Shown here in pieces: positions 25,760 through 33,908 of a DNA stretch of 38,175 bases. Positions within the stretch are counted from its first letter, which is position 1. Each line of letters begins with the position of its first letter. Both the position numbers and the translations under genes were made by a program. A model generated the notes under the pieces. It was not told the origin of the DNA, made no database searches, and worked only from the letters and a program-made list of their open reading frames with translations. Source of the DNA: Acidobacteriota bacterium (lineage in GTDB: Bacteria > Acidobacteriota > Aminicenantia > S016-38); assembly GCA_015486055.1 (NCBI GenBank), contig WFSJ01000005.1:1-38175 (forward strand), given 5' to 3'.

Positions 25760-27021
25760 ATCTTTTTTAAAAGACCCTCCTTCAAAAGCTCTGCTCTGAT
25801 TCTCCCAATAAGATAGAGGGAACCTCCCGCAAAAATCTTACCACCAGATAGTTCTCTTGCGAGATTCAGAGCATCTACCGGGTCCCTTCTCACATGGATA
25901 TCTGCGTATCTTGAGGCAAGAGGAATTAATTGCTCTGCCGGCATTTTTCTCCTTGACTCTATCTCAGAAAGGATAATCTTCCTGAAAAATGGAAATATGT
26001 TTTTACCCATGCATTTATAATCCTTATCCCTTAGCAGCCCGAAGACCAAAATATCCCAGGGACCCGAGACTTCAAGATAATCCTTTATAACATGGGAAGC
26101 ATTACAGTTGTGAACCCCATCTATTGTTATGTTTCCTGCGCTTTCAAGTCTTCCTGGCCAGAAAGCAGAGGTTATACCCTTTAGAATGTCTTCCTTTGTT
26201 ATTTTATATCCTTCCTCCCTGAGCTCCTCAGTAGTAGCAACTGCAACGGCTGCGTTTCTTCCTTGGTGACTTCCCAATAGCGATGGCTTCAGAATGTATT
26301 CTTCCTTTCCCCTGTAAAGAAATTCCCTCAGCGGGTTTACTATCCTGAAATTTTTATCCTTAAATACTAATCTCACCTTTGCTCCTGTTTCTCTCGCCCT
26401 TTTTATGAAAATTTCATTTGTTCTCTTCTGTCGAGTTCCTATCACGGTTCTTCCGCCCTTTATAACGAAAGATTTTTCCTTCGCTATTTCCCTTATTGTT
26501 TCCCCCAAGTGCTTGGTGTGGTCAAGAGCTATCTCTGTAAGAACGCTCACCTGTGCCTCTGCAATGTTTGTTGCATCAAGCCTTCCTCCCATTCCGACCT
26601 CAAATATTCCAAAATCCATCCCCTCCTCTCTAAAGACAAGCATTGCTGTTGCAGTCAGGGTTTCAAAGAATGTAATTGGATGAGGAAACTGTCTGTTTAC
26701 CTTTTCAGAAGCTTTTGCTACCTGACCTATGTAATAGCCGAATTTTTCCCTTGCGATTGGCTGGCCATTAATTCTTATTCTCTCCTCAGGAAAGACAAGA
26801 TGCGGAGAAGAATTGAAGCCCACCTTGTATTTTCTTGAAAGTATAGAGGAAAGGAAAGCCCCAACAGAGCCTTTACCGTTTGTGCCTGCTATTATTATGT
26901 AATGATAGTCCTTCCAAGGATTCCCAAGTCTCTCTGCAAGATTCTTTACCCTCTCAAGCCCCAGCTTTACCCTAAACTCCTGAAGATATTTTAAATACCT
27001 CAGTGCCTCTGAATATTTCAA
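25756..27021 (-). CDS. folC: Folylpolyglutamate/dihydrofolate synthase
   Basis: Mur-ligase-fold enzyme that adds glutamates to folates and, in many bacteria, also makes dihydrofolate. The 421-residue protein has the P-loop IIAGTNGKGSVGAFL, SSPHLVFPEERIRING, FEVGMGGRLDATNI, LTEIALDHTKHLG, GSHQGRNAAVA and DGVHNC. The start is TTG at 27021, overlapping the accD stop as TTGA. The accD-folC order is conserved in many bacteria, including E. coli. Confidence 0.95.
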   Translation of the reverse strand: MKYSEALRYLKYLQEFRVKLGLERVKNLAERLGNPWKDYHYIIIAGTNGKGSVGAFLSSILSRKYKVGFNSSPHLVFPEERIRINGQPIAREKFGYYIGQVAKASEKVNRQFPHPITFFETLTATAMLVFREEGMDFGIFEVGMGGRLDATNIAEAQVSVLTEIALDHTKHLGETIREIAKEKSFVIKGGRTVIGTRQKRTNEIFIKRARETGAKVRLVFKDKNFRIVNPLREFLYRGKEEYILKPSLLGSHQGRNAAVAVATTEELREEGYKITKEDILKGITSAFWPGRLESAGNITIDGVHNCNASHVIKDYLEVSGPWDILVFGLLRDKDYKCMGKNIFPFFRKIILSEIESRRKMPAEQLIPLASRYADIHVRRDPVDALNLARELSGGKIFAGGSLYLIGRIRAELLKEGLLKKI

Positions 27022-27803
27022 TTGGGGAATCGATTGAGAAAAAGCCTGATGAGTCTTACTATAACCTCCTTAAGCTCTGTCCTTTTTACAACGGCATCGA
27101 GCATACCATGCTCAAGGAGAAACTCTGATCTCTGAAATCCCTCTGGAAGTTTCTGCCTTATGGTTTGCTCTATCACCCTGGGTCCTGCAAAACCTATAAG
27201 GGCCTGGGGTTCTGCAATATTGGCGTCTCCCAACATAGCATAGCTAGCAGTTACCCCACCAGTTGTTGGGTCAGTTAGAACGGAAATGTATGGAATCCCT
27301 TCCTTATCTAGCTGAGAAAGAGCTGCTGATATTTTTGCCATTTGCATTAGGGAATATATCCCTTCCATCATTCTGGCTCCACCTGAGGCTGAAACTATAA
27401 CAAGAGGCAATCTTTCCTGAAGGGAAACCTCAATGGCTCTTGTTATCTTCTCCCCGACAACTGAGCCCATGGAACCTCCTATGAAGTAGTATTCCATAAC
27501 CGCCATTACTATTGGGATTCCGTCCATTTTCCCCTTGACAATTATCACTGCTTCTTTCTCTCCTGTTTTTTCCATGCTCTCTTTCAATCTCTGAGAATAA
27601 GGTTTCCTATCAACGAAGCCCAAGGGGTCCTTAGAATTTATCTTCGAAAAAATTTCTTCATACTTGCCTTCATCGAGCAGTAGTTCAAGACGTTTTCTTG
27701 CAGTAAGTCTGAAATGAAAACCACAGTGGGGACAAACATAGAGATTATCTATTACATCCTGTTTATATACTATCCTATTGCATGCATTACATTTTGTCCA
27801 CAT
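27018..27803 (-). CDS. accD: Acetyl-CoA carboxylase carboxyltransferase subunit beta
   Basis: This subunit, with AccA, moves the carboxyl group from biotin to acetyl-CoA in the first step of fatty-acid synthesis. The 261-residue protein starts with the zinc ribbon CNAC...CPHC and continues into the crotonase-type core: MEYYFIGGSMGSVVGEKI, SASGGARMMEGIYSLMQMAK, DPTTGGVTASYAMLGD, and AEPQALIGFAGPRVIEQTI. No accA or biotin-carrier gene is in the window. The ATG has no clear Shine-Dalgarno. It follows a small coiled-coil gene by 35 bases. Confidence 0.96.
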   Translation of the reverse strand: MWTKCNACNRIVYKQDVIDNLYVCPHCGFHFRLTARKRLELLLDEGKYEEIFSKINSKDPLGFVDRKPYSQRLKESMEKTGEKEAVIIVKGKMDGIPIVMAVMEYYFIGGSMGSVVGEKITRAIEVSLQERLPLVIVSASGGARMMEGIYSLMQMAKISAALSQLDKEGIPYISVLTDPTTGGVTASYAMLGDANIAEPQALIGFAGPRVIEQTIRQKLPEGFQRSEFLLEHGMLDAVVKRTELKEVIVRLIRLFLNRFPN

Positions 27804-27838
27804 AATCGCCCGACTCTTGGAGGATGGATAATATTACC

Positions 27839-28063
27839 TTACTCCTTTGCTTCCTCCTCTTCAAATTCATTTGGAACATTAAGAATGGAAGCAGCTCCAT
27901 CATAAATCTGCCTTACAGCTTCCTTCTGCTTTTGAAGGTCAGCCATTCTCTTTTTAAACTCGGATACTTCCCTTTCCATATCTTTGTCAATCCTACCTAT
28001 CTCTTTTTTTGCACTTTCAAGGGTCTGTTTGTAAAAATTTTCCTGGTCCTTAGGTAATGCCAT
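27839..28063 (-). CDS. Small predicted coiled-coil protein
   Basis: I do not recognise a family. The 74-residue protein is nearly all charged helix. About residues 6-50 have heptad-like spacing (KQTLESAKKEIGRIDKDMER), followed by a less charged AVRQIYDGAASILNVP and an acidic end (EFEEEEAKE). No signal peptide or membrane span is visible. The start is well supported by GGAGG seven bases upstream of the ATG. It lies 14 bases after the kinase fusion gene and 35 before accD, so it is certainly co-transcribed with both. It may be an accessory of either. Confidence 0.75.
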   Translation of the reverse strand: MALPKDQENFYKQTLESAKKEIGRIDKDMEREVSEFKKRMADLQKQKEAVRQIYDGAASILNVPNEFEEEEAKE

Positions 28064-28077
28064 TTTTTACCTCCAAT

Positions 28078-30918
28078 TTAAAATTTTATTGTTATAACCA
28101 TCCATGTCCTGACTTTTTTCCCTGATTTTATAGGAGATGTAAACTTCCATTTTTTAACTGCTGATATAGCAGATTCATCGTATCTTGGATGAAGGCTCTT
28201 AATAACCTTTACCTGTTCAACATCCCCGTATGGGGAGATAAGCACACTTAAGGTTACCACTCCCGATTTTCTCAGGAAAGAAGGCTTCCTTGGAGCTACT
28301 TTATTTATGGCTTGAGGCTTGCGGTCAAGAAATGGAAAAGCTACAAGAGAACCTTCCTTAATTTGCGGCTTTTCAAATTTAGCAGATGGCACTTTCTCCT
28401 TGGGTTCTTTCTTAATAATTTCTTTCTTTGGTTTTTTCTCTATTGGTTTTTCTGCAGGTTTAGGTTTTGGTATTTCCTCCTTTGCCTGGGTTTCGGGCTT
28501 AATTACCTGTGTTCCTTTCTCTTCCTTTACCTGAACTTTCTTAGGCTGAGGCCTGCGTTTTATCTTCCTTTTCTCCGGCTTCTGAACGACTTTCTTAACA
28601 GGGGGAGTCACAGCCACAGAAGGAACAGGATTTTTCTTGACAGCTTCTTCGGAGATCTGGGAGGTTCCCTTTTCTACATTGGTCTTCAAGGGCTGGACTT
28701 CTTCCTGCGTCTGAGCAGGAGGATTCTCTTTTGCTGTGTTTTCAATAGGGGCTGTTTCATGTCGCATAACCAGTGCCTTTCCTCTCATCCTCGTGAAATA
28801 ATAGGCTCCTCCACCGCCAATGAGGAGAATTATTACTACAAAAATGAACACCACGGAAGGAAAACCTTTTGCCTTTCTTTCTTCTATTTTTCTGGCCTTA
28901 ACTGGCTTTGCCTTCTCCTTGGCTGGCTCAAAACCGAAGCTCCTTACAGGAACTTTTGCCTTGGCCTCCTCTGACTTCCTCACTTCCTCAGGCTTTTCCA
29001 ACTCTTTAACTACAGGAGCTTCCTTCGGCTTCTCCTTTATAATCTCAACTTCTATCCCAGTAGATTTTATCTCATCCTGAAAAAGGGAATACATAAAAAC
29101 TGCCATATCCCTTGCATTGGGAATTGAACCTATGTAAGAGAGAAGGAATCTCTCTATATCATTCCTCATTTCTGATGCATGCTGATATCTTTTATCAGGA
29201 TTCAGCTGCATTGCCTTAAGAATTATCCTCTCTGCCTCCTCAGGAATCCCAGGCCTTGCTTGGCTTGGAGGAATAAACCTGCAATTCTTCACTCTATCAA
29301 GCACCTGAGCCTCTGAATCCCCTATAAAGGCTTTAATTCCTGTGAGAATTTCATAATAAATACTGCCAAGTGAGAAAATATCTGAACGGTAATCAATCTT
29401 GGAACCTTTAGCCTGTTCAGGCGACATATAGAGAAATTTCCCCTTTAATGAACCCGCCACTGTATGATGAGCTTTTATTGAGGCTTTAGCAACCCCAAAA
29501 TCAACTAACTTTATCTCTCCTTCATAAGAAATTAATATATTTTGAGGGCTAACATCTCTGTGAACTATGTTGAGAGGTTTCCCATTTTCCCCGACTTTCC
29601 TGTGAGCATAATCAAGAGCCTCGCACATTTTCATAATTATGTAAGAGGAAAGGTCTATTGGGACAAATTTCTTACCTCTTTTCCTCAGTTTCTTCAAAAT
29701 AGTTCTTAAATCCTTACCAAGGATGTATTCCATAGCAATAAAATATGCCCCATCTATCTTTCCAAGGTCGTATATCTGAGCTATGTTCGGATGAGTAAGT
29801 TTGGAGGCTACCTTTGCTTCATCTATAAACATTGTTATAAATTCCTCATCCTCTGAAAGATGGGGAAGAATTTTCTTCAAGGCTACAACCTTCTCAAAAC
29901 CTTCCACTCCTTTCTTCTTCGCCTTGTAAATCTCAGCCATACCGCCTGTGCTTATTTTTTCAAGAAGGATATACTCTCCGAGAACCTGTTTCTCTTCAAA
30001 GGGTCCAAAAGGTTCCTCTGGAATTTTCTCCTCTTCTTCAAGCTCAGGAACTTCCTTAATTTTTTCTTTTTTCCTTTCTTCCACCTCTTTCTTGATTTTT
30101 CCCTTTTCTTCTTCTACTTTCTCCAAAACTTCTTCCTTTTTCTCCTTTTCCTCAGATTTCGGTTTCTCTTTTGTGCTTATCCCAACCCCGGATAGCGTTT
30201 CCTCAAGAATTTTATCTATAAAACCTTCTTCGGACTTTGCTTTCTTCTTTCTTTTCGCAGGAGGAGCAACTTCCTCTAAAATCTCTTCAGGTGATTTGAC
30301 CTTTTCCTTCTTTTGCTCTTTTTTCGGTTCCTCCCAAGGTTTTTCTTCTCTCTCTTCCAAGGGTGCCTCTTTGGGTTTTTCCTCCTCCACTTCTTTTAGA
30401 AGGTCGCCAAAAATCTCCTCGGTAGTCAAAAGTCCCTTTTCCTGAGCAGGAGGAGTAGATGCCGTTGCCTCCTCTAACTTCTTAACCTGGGTTTTCTCCT
30501 TAAGGTTAAGAGTGGTCATTTTCACTGTCGTAAGAGGAGCTGATTTTGCAGGAATATAATTTTTAAGTGAATTTATAAACTCATCTTCCTTAATAGGAAG
30601 TTCAAAGAAATGATCAGCACCATAAACATGAAGAGCTTCATATCTGTACCTTGCTCCCTTGTAAATTGATGATATCAATATAACAGGAAGCTTTGAAAAA
30701 CCAAGCTCTATTCTTAATTTCCTTGTAAGTTCAAATCCATTTATTCCCGAAAGCATAGCAGAAGCAATAACAAGAGAATATCTTTCTTCTTTTAACTTGG
30801 TAAAAGCCTCGGCCCCCGTATGAACTTCCTCAACTTCAACATTAAAGTCACTTAAAATTTCTCTAAGCTGCCTCAGGTTTTTCTCATCATAATCAACAAT
30901 CAAAACCTTTTTTCTCAT
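28078..30918 (-). CDS. Pseudo-receiver / Ser-Thr protein kinase / TonB C-terminal fusion
   Basis: This 946-residue fusion starts at ATG 30918, where AGGAGG sits six bases upstream; the longer TTG frame to 30963 would overlap the promoter. Residues 1-120 are a response-regulator receiver whose phosphoacceptor Asp is Ser53 (VIASAML) and whose conserved Lys is Leu (ELPIKE). A Glu/Lys-rich linker follows. Residues 313-595 are a kinase with a Gly-loop (STGGMAEIY), Lys348, HRD (453-455) and DFG (473-475), all intact. One membrane span lies near 687-708. A periplasmic Pro/Lys/Glu-rich region follows, and the last 80 residues resemble the TonB C-terminal domain (VVTLSVLISPYGDVEQVKVIKS). It heads the operon with accD and folC. 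Confidence 0.85.
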   Translation of the reverse strand: MRKKVLIVDYDEKNLRQLREILSDFNVEVEEVHTGAEAFTKLKEERYSLVIASAMLSGINGFELTRKLRIELGFSKLPVILISSIYKGARYRYEALHVYGADHFFELPIKEDEFINSLKNYIPAKSAPLTTVKMTTLNLKEKTQVKKLEEATASTPPAQEKGLLTTEEIFGDLLKEVEEEKPKEAPLEEREEKPWEEPKKEQKKEKVKSPEEILEEVAPPAKRKKKAKSEEGFIDKILEETLSGVGISTKEKPKSEEKEKKEEVLEKVEEEKGKIKKEVEERKKEKIKEVPELEEEEKIPEEPFGPFEEKQVLGEYILLEKISTGGMAEIYKAKKKGVEGFEKVVALKKILPHLSEDEEFITMFIDEAKVASKLTHPNIAQIYDLGKIDGAYFIAMEYILGKDLRTILKKLRKRGKKFVPIDLSSYIIMKMCEALDYAHRKVGENGKPLNIVHRDVSPQNILISYEGEIKLVDFGVAKASIKAHHTVAGSLKGKFLYMSPEQAKGSKIDYRSDIFSLGSIYYEILTGIKAFIGDSEAQVLDRVKNCRFIPPSQARPGIPEEAERIILKAMQLNPDKRYQHASEMRNDIERFLLSYIGSIPNARDMAVFMYSLFQDEIKSTGIEVEIIKEKPKEAPVVKELEKPEEVRKSEEAKAKVPVRSFGFEPAKEKAKPVKARKIEERKAKGFPSVVFIFVVIILLIGGGGAYYFTRMRGKALVMRHETAPIENTAKENPPAQTQEEVQPLKTNVEKGTSQISEEAVKKNPVPSVAVTPPVKKVVQKPEKRKIKRRPQPKKVQVKEEKGTQVIKPETQAKEEIPKPKPAEKPIEKKPKKEIIKKEPKEKVPSAKFEKPQIKEGSLVAFPFLDRKPQAINKVAPRKPSFLRKSGVVTLSVLISPYGDVEQVKVIKSLHPRYDESAISAVKKWKFTSPIKSGKKVRTWMVITIKF

Positions 30919-30934
30919 AATTTCCTCCTTTATT

Positions 30935-30963
30935 ATTATAGTAGAAAGAATCACTTTTGACAA
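30935..30963 (-). promoter_or_regulatory. Promoter of the kinase-accD-folC-rlmN-uvrA operon
   Basis: On the minus strand TTGTCA (30963-30958), a 17-base spacer and TATAAT (30940-30935) precede the kinase gene. The expected start is near 30928, just at the Shine-Dalgarno AGGAGG (30929-30924), giving a leader of only about ten bases. Confidence 0.7.
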
Positions 30964-30972
30964 GTAAAATTG

Positions 30973-30978
30973 TATAAT
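30973..30978 (+). promoter_or_regulatory. Candidate -10 box for the CorC-type gene
   Basis: TATAAT at 30973-30978 is followed six bases later by GTG (30985), the likely start codon. No good -35 lies 17 bases upstream; a TTGACA (30957-30962) is only ten bases away and cannot pair with it. A leaderless mRNA is suggested. Confidence 0.45.
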
Positions 30979-30984
30979 GAATTT

Positions 30985-32256
30985 GTGAGTTGGGTGTTTA
31001 TAATTTTTTTACTGGTATTTCTCGCTCTTAGTAGTATATTTTCTTCCTCAGAAACAGCATTCCTTTCATTAAACAGATACAGGCTGAGAGTAAGAGAAGA
31101 AAAGGGAGAATCCAGAGCCAAGGGTATAAGGAGAATGCTTGAAAGGATAGATGAATTCCTCTCTACAATTTTAATAGGAAATACCATATCCAATACAGCC
31201 TTTGCTTCTATAACCACCTACATATTTACGGATTACCTTATAAAGGGAAACGGGGAAAAGGCTGTCTTATGGGCTACAATAGCCTCTACAGTGATGATCC
31301 TCCTCTTTTCTGAAATGATTCCAAAAACCATAGCAGCAAATTATCCGGATGAATTAAGTAAGAAAGCTTATCCCGCAATAAACTTCTTCTTTTTAATATT
31401 TAAGCCAATTTCTATCGGATTCACCGTTGCAACAAGGGGTATAATGGCGTTGATTGGACTAAAAAAAGGAAAAGTCTACCGGGGAATGAACAAGGAAGAG
31501 ATAAAGGCCATGTTGTTTTCAAAAAAAGAGGTTTCTGATGAGGTTATCATGGCAAGAGGGATTTTTATGCTTGAGGACAGGAAAGTAAGAGATGCTATGA
31601 TCCCGAGGATAAAAATCGCTGCAATTAATGAAAATGCAAGCTACCAAGAGGTTATGGAAATTTTCAGAAGATACAGGTTCTCAAGATACCCAATTTACAA
31701 AAATAGAATTGATGAGATAATAGGATTTTTAAATATAAAGGATATCATGGCAAATTATAAAGGAGGAAAATTTAATATCAAGGACTTCGTAAGGGAACCC
31801 CGCTTTTTCCCTGTTTATTCAAAACTTTCTTATGTTTTCAAGCAGATGAGAGATGTTGGACTACATATAGCAATGGCAGTAGACGAATTTGGTAGTGTAA
31901 GGGGACTCATAACGCTTGAGGATATAATTGAAGAGGTGATGGGAGAAATATGGGATGAATACGAGGTTCTAAGGCCTGAGAAAAAAATAGAAGAGATAGG
32001 AGAGGGATTCTTCATTATAGATGGGGACGCAGAAATAGATGAGGTCCAGGAAACCCTTGGAATTTCTATACCAAGAGAGAATTACTCTACTTTTGCAGGC
32101 TTTGTTTTCAAAATTATGGAAAGAGTACCCGAAGAAGGAGACAGCTTTGAGCATTCTGGTTGGAATTTCAGAATAAAAAAAATGATAAGAAACTCAATAA
32201 TTGAGGTGGAGGCTAAAAAAACAAATGAAAATAGCGGCAACCAACAGAAAAGCTAA
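30985..32256 (+). CDS. CNNM/CorC (HlyC) family membrane protein with CBS domains
   Basis: Members act in divalent-metal (Mg/Co) or other ion homeostasis at the inner membrane. The protein (423 residues from GTG 30985) has an N-terminal DUF21 membrane region with FSSSETAFLSLNRYRLR and ILIGNTISNTAFASI and further spans to about residue 160. A CBS pair (about 190-315) follows, with DAMIPRIKIAAI and VDEFGSVRGLITLEDIIEEVMGEI. The C-terminal CorC_HlyC domain holds FFIIDGDAEIDEVQETLG and FAGFVF. No Shine-Dalgarno lies near the start; TTG at 30970 is an alternative but falls inside the promoter. smpB overlaps its end by 32 bases. Confidence 0.9.
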   Translation: MSWVFIIFLLVFLALSSIFSSSETAFLSLNRYRLRVREEKGESRAKGIRRMLERIDEFLSTILIGNTISNTAFASITTYIFTDYLIKGNGEKAVLWATIASTVMILLFSEMIPKTIAANYPDELSKKAYPAINFFFLIFKPISIGFTVATRGIMALIGLKKGKVYRGMNKEEIKAMLFSKKEVSDEVIMARGIFMLEDRKVRDAMIPRIKIAAINENASYQEVMEIFRRYRFSRYPIYKNRIDEIIGFLNIKDIMANYKGGKFNIKDFVREPRFFPVYSKLSYVFKQMRDVGLHIAMAVDEFGSVRGLITLEDIIEEVMGEIWDEYEVLRPEKKIEEIGEGFFIIDGDAEIDEVQETLGISIPRENYSTFAGFVFKIMERVPEEGDSFEHSGWNFRIKKMIRNSIIEVEAKKTNENSGNQQKS

Positions 32257-32677
32257 AAGAGACTATGAAATCCTCGAAACCTATGAGGCAGGAATAGAGC
32301 TCAAAGGAACTGAGGTAAAATCCATAAGAAACGGCAGGATAAATATAAATGACAGCTTCGTGAGAACTAAAAATGGAGAACTTTTCCTTGTAGGAACTTA
32401 TATTAGTCCTTACAAACAGGGAAATATATTCAACCACGATCCCCTCAGGGATAAGAAACTTCTCCTCCACAGAAGGGAAATAAACAGGATAATAGGAAAG
32501 ATCAGGGAAAAAAGGCTTACAGTCATTCCTCTAAAGATATACATCAATAATAAGGGTAAAGTCAAAGTAGAAATAGCAGTAGCAAAGGGGAGAAAATCCT
32601 ATGAGAAAAAACAGAAATTAAAGGAAAAGGACATAGAAAGGGAAATGATGGCAGAGCTTAAAAAATATAAGTTTTAA
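32225..32677 (+). CDS. smpB: tmRNA-binding protein SmpB
   Basis: SmpB brings tmRNA to stalled ribosomes. From ATG 32225 the protein is 150 residues and begins MKIAATNRKAKRDYEIL, the family start; the longer frame from TTG 32201 adds eight unrelated residues. GIELKGTEVKSIRNGRINI and NHDPLRDKKLLLHRREI are family blocks, and the C-terminal basic tail (KYKF end) is present. GGAGG lies 12 bases upstream, inside the CorC gene. It shares its stop region (TTAA) with the convergent pdxA. No ssrA gene is in the window. Confidence 0.96.
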   Translation: MKIAATNRKAKRDYEILETYEAGIELKGTEVKSIRNGRININDSFVRTKNGELFLVGTYISPYKQGNIFNHDPLRDKKLLLHRREINRIIGKIREKRLTVIPLKIYINNKGKVKVEIAVAKGRKSYEKKQKLKEKDIEREMMAELKKYKF

Positions 32678-33555
32678 AGCTGCGTAAGTCTCAGGGCAAG
32701 TTCAATAGCTTTCTCCATACTCCCCTCGGATGCGATTCCTTTCCCTGCAATCTCAAAGGCAGTACCGTGGGAAGGAGAAGTTCTTACCCATGGAAGGCCA
32801 AATGTTATCTCGGCTCCATCACCAAAATGTAAAAGTTTAAAAGGGGCAAGACCAATGTCATGAAAAAATGCGATAATCCATTTCTTCTCCCTTTCCCCTT
32901 TAAGAAATACGGTGTCTGAGGGAAATGGACCTTGTATTTCAAATTTACTGAGAATAGGTTTTAGAATTTCCTCTTCTTCCTTTCCCATTTCTCCATTTTC
33001 TCCCGCGTGAGGATTCACTGAAGAAGATATCATTTCTTCCCCGGGAAAATATTTCTCAAGTTCAGCCCTTAACCTGATTAAAAATTCTTCAAAAGAAGCT
33101 CTGTTTATCTTTGAAAGGGCATCTTTAAGGGAAAGATGATGAGTAAAAAGGGCTACTTTCATCCTTTCAGACCAGAAAGCCATTATCAGATTTTTGTAAA
33201 TACTTTCCAAAAAATCTGTGTGACCAAGGAAATTTATCCCATCATTCACCCACGCTTCTTTGCTTATAGGACCCGTAACGATACCACTGTATTCCCCATC
33301 CTTCACAAGTTTTATTGCTTTCTCAAAATAAGAGAAGGAAAGTCCTCCATGAGATTTGCCAATGGATATTTTTACACCCGGGAAGGGATCGAAAACCTCA
33401 TTTTTCATCCATCCCTTGAGGTCAAGCATCTTTCCATAATCTTCAAGGATTTTTTTTGAGCCTATTATTAAATTTCTCCTGCCTACTCCTTCAAGAGATT
33501 TTACAACTACCTCAGGACCTATTCCACCAGGGTCCCCTGTGGTTATAATTATCAT
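32674..33555 (-). CDS. pdxA: 4-hydroxythreonine-4-phosphate dehydrogenase
   Basis: This enzyme oxidises 4-phosphohydroxythreonine in DXP-independent vitamin B6 synthesis. The 293-residue protein, a little shorter than E. coli PdxA (329), has TTGDPGGIGPEVVVKSL, VTGPISKEAW, GHTDFLESI, FTHHLSLKDA, SVNPHAGENGEMGKEE, HDIGLAPFKLLHFGDG and SPSHGTAFEIAGKG. The His ligands for the divalent metal are visible in those blocks. Paralogues of the PdxA2 type act on other substrates, so the exact one is not certain. It starts as an ATGA overlap with the Hfq-like gene. Confidence 0.9.
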   Translation of the reverse strand: MIIITTGDPGGIGPEVVVKSLEGVGRRNLIIGSKKILEDYGKMLDLKGWMKNEVFDPFPGVKISIGKSHGGLSFSYFEKAIKLVKDGEYSGIVTGPISKEAWVNDGINFLGHTDFLESIYKNLIMAFWSERMKVALFTHHLSLKDALSKINRASFEEFLIRLRAELEKYFPGEEMISSSVNPHAGENGEMGKEEEEILKPILSKFEIQGPFPSDTVFLKGEREKKWIIAFFHDIGLAPFKLLHFGDGAEITFGLPWVRTSPSHGTAFEIAGKGIASEGSMEKAIELALRLTQL

Positions 33556-33845
33556 CTTAATTCTGAGGTTTCATCCTTCAAAATGTATTTTATAGCATGT
33601 TTGAAAATGACAAGATTTGGCTCACCGATCCTATTAACCTTTATTACATCTCTGTCATACCATTCTATTCTCCCTCTTATTATCTCCCCGTCTACAAGGG
33701 CTATGATCATAGGTCTTTTTGAGCTCATCTGTTTAAGATAATAATAATTCTCTGCATGGGTTTCATAGGAAGGCCTTTTCCTTTTATCCCCTCTCTCTTT
33801 GAACCTCTTTTCATCAAGGCTTGGACTGATTAGTTTTCTGGTCAT
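33552..33845 (-). CDS. hfq: Hfq-like RNA chaperone with N-terminal extension
   Basis: Residues about 34-90 align with the Hfq Sm core. They run YLKQMSSKRPMIIALVDGEIIRGRIEWYD (Sm1, shown as an outline), a variable loop and VIFKHAIKYI, where KHAI is the Sm2 signature. Before it lies a basic 30-residue N-terminal extension that E. coli Hfq lacks. At the proximal RNA site E. coli Gln41-Phe42 become Arg-Asp here, while Lys56-His57 are kept. Such divergent Hfqs are known in Acidobacteriota. Strong AGGAGG precedes the ATG. The promoter with TATAAT lies 13 bases further up, and pdxA follows in an ATGA overlap. Confidence 0.8.
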   Translation of the reverse strand: MTRKLISPSLDEKRFKERGDKRKRPSYETHAENYYYLKQMSSKRPMIIALVDGEIIRGRIEWYDRDVIKVNRIGEPNLVIFKHAIKYILKDETSELR

Positions 33846-33864
33846 TTATAACCTCCTTTTAGAC

Positions 33865-33894
33865 ATTATATTTTGAAAACATATGGAAAATCAA
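33865..33894 (-). promoter_or_regulatory. Promoter of the hfq-pdxA operon
   Basis: On the minus strand TTGATT (33894-33889), an 18-base spacer and TATAAT (33870-33865) precede the ATG at 33845. The start is expected near 33858, leaving a leader of about 13 bases holding AGGAGG (33857-33852). Confidence 0.65.
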
Positions 33895-33908
33895 ATAAAA
33901 TTTCCAAA

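Noticed and set aside
28312-30445. Long plus-strand reading frames opposite the kinase gene
   Set aside because: They mirror the Lys/Glu-rich linker codons of the kinase fusion and have no family match or ribosome site.
30957-30978. TTGACA plus TATAAT as a plus-strand promoter pair
   Set aside because: The spacer is only ten bases; on the other strand the same region forms a proper 17-base promoter.
33873-33908. Longer TTG start for the D-type ABC ATPase
   Set aside because: The added residues are not part of the family and overlap the hfq promoter.
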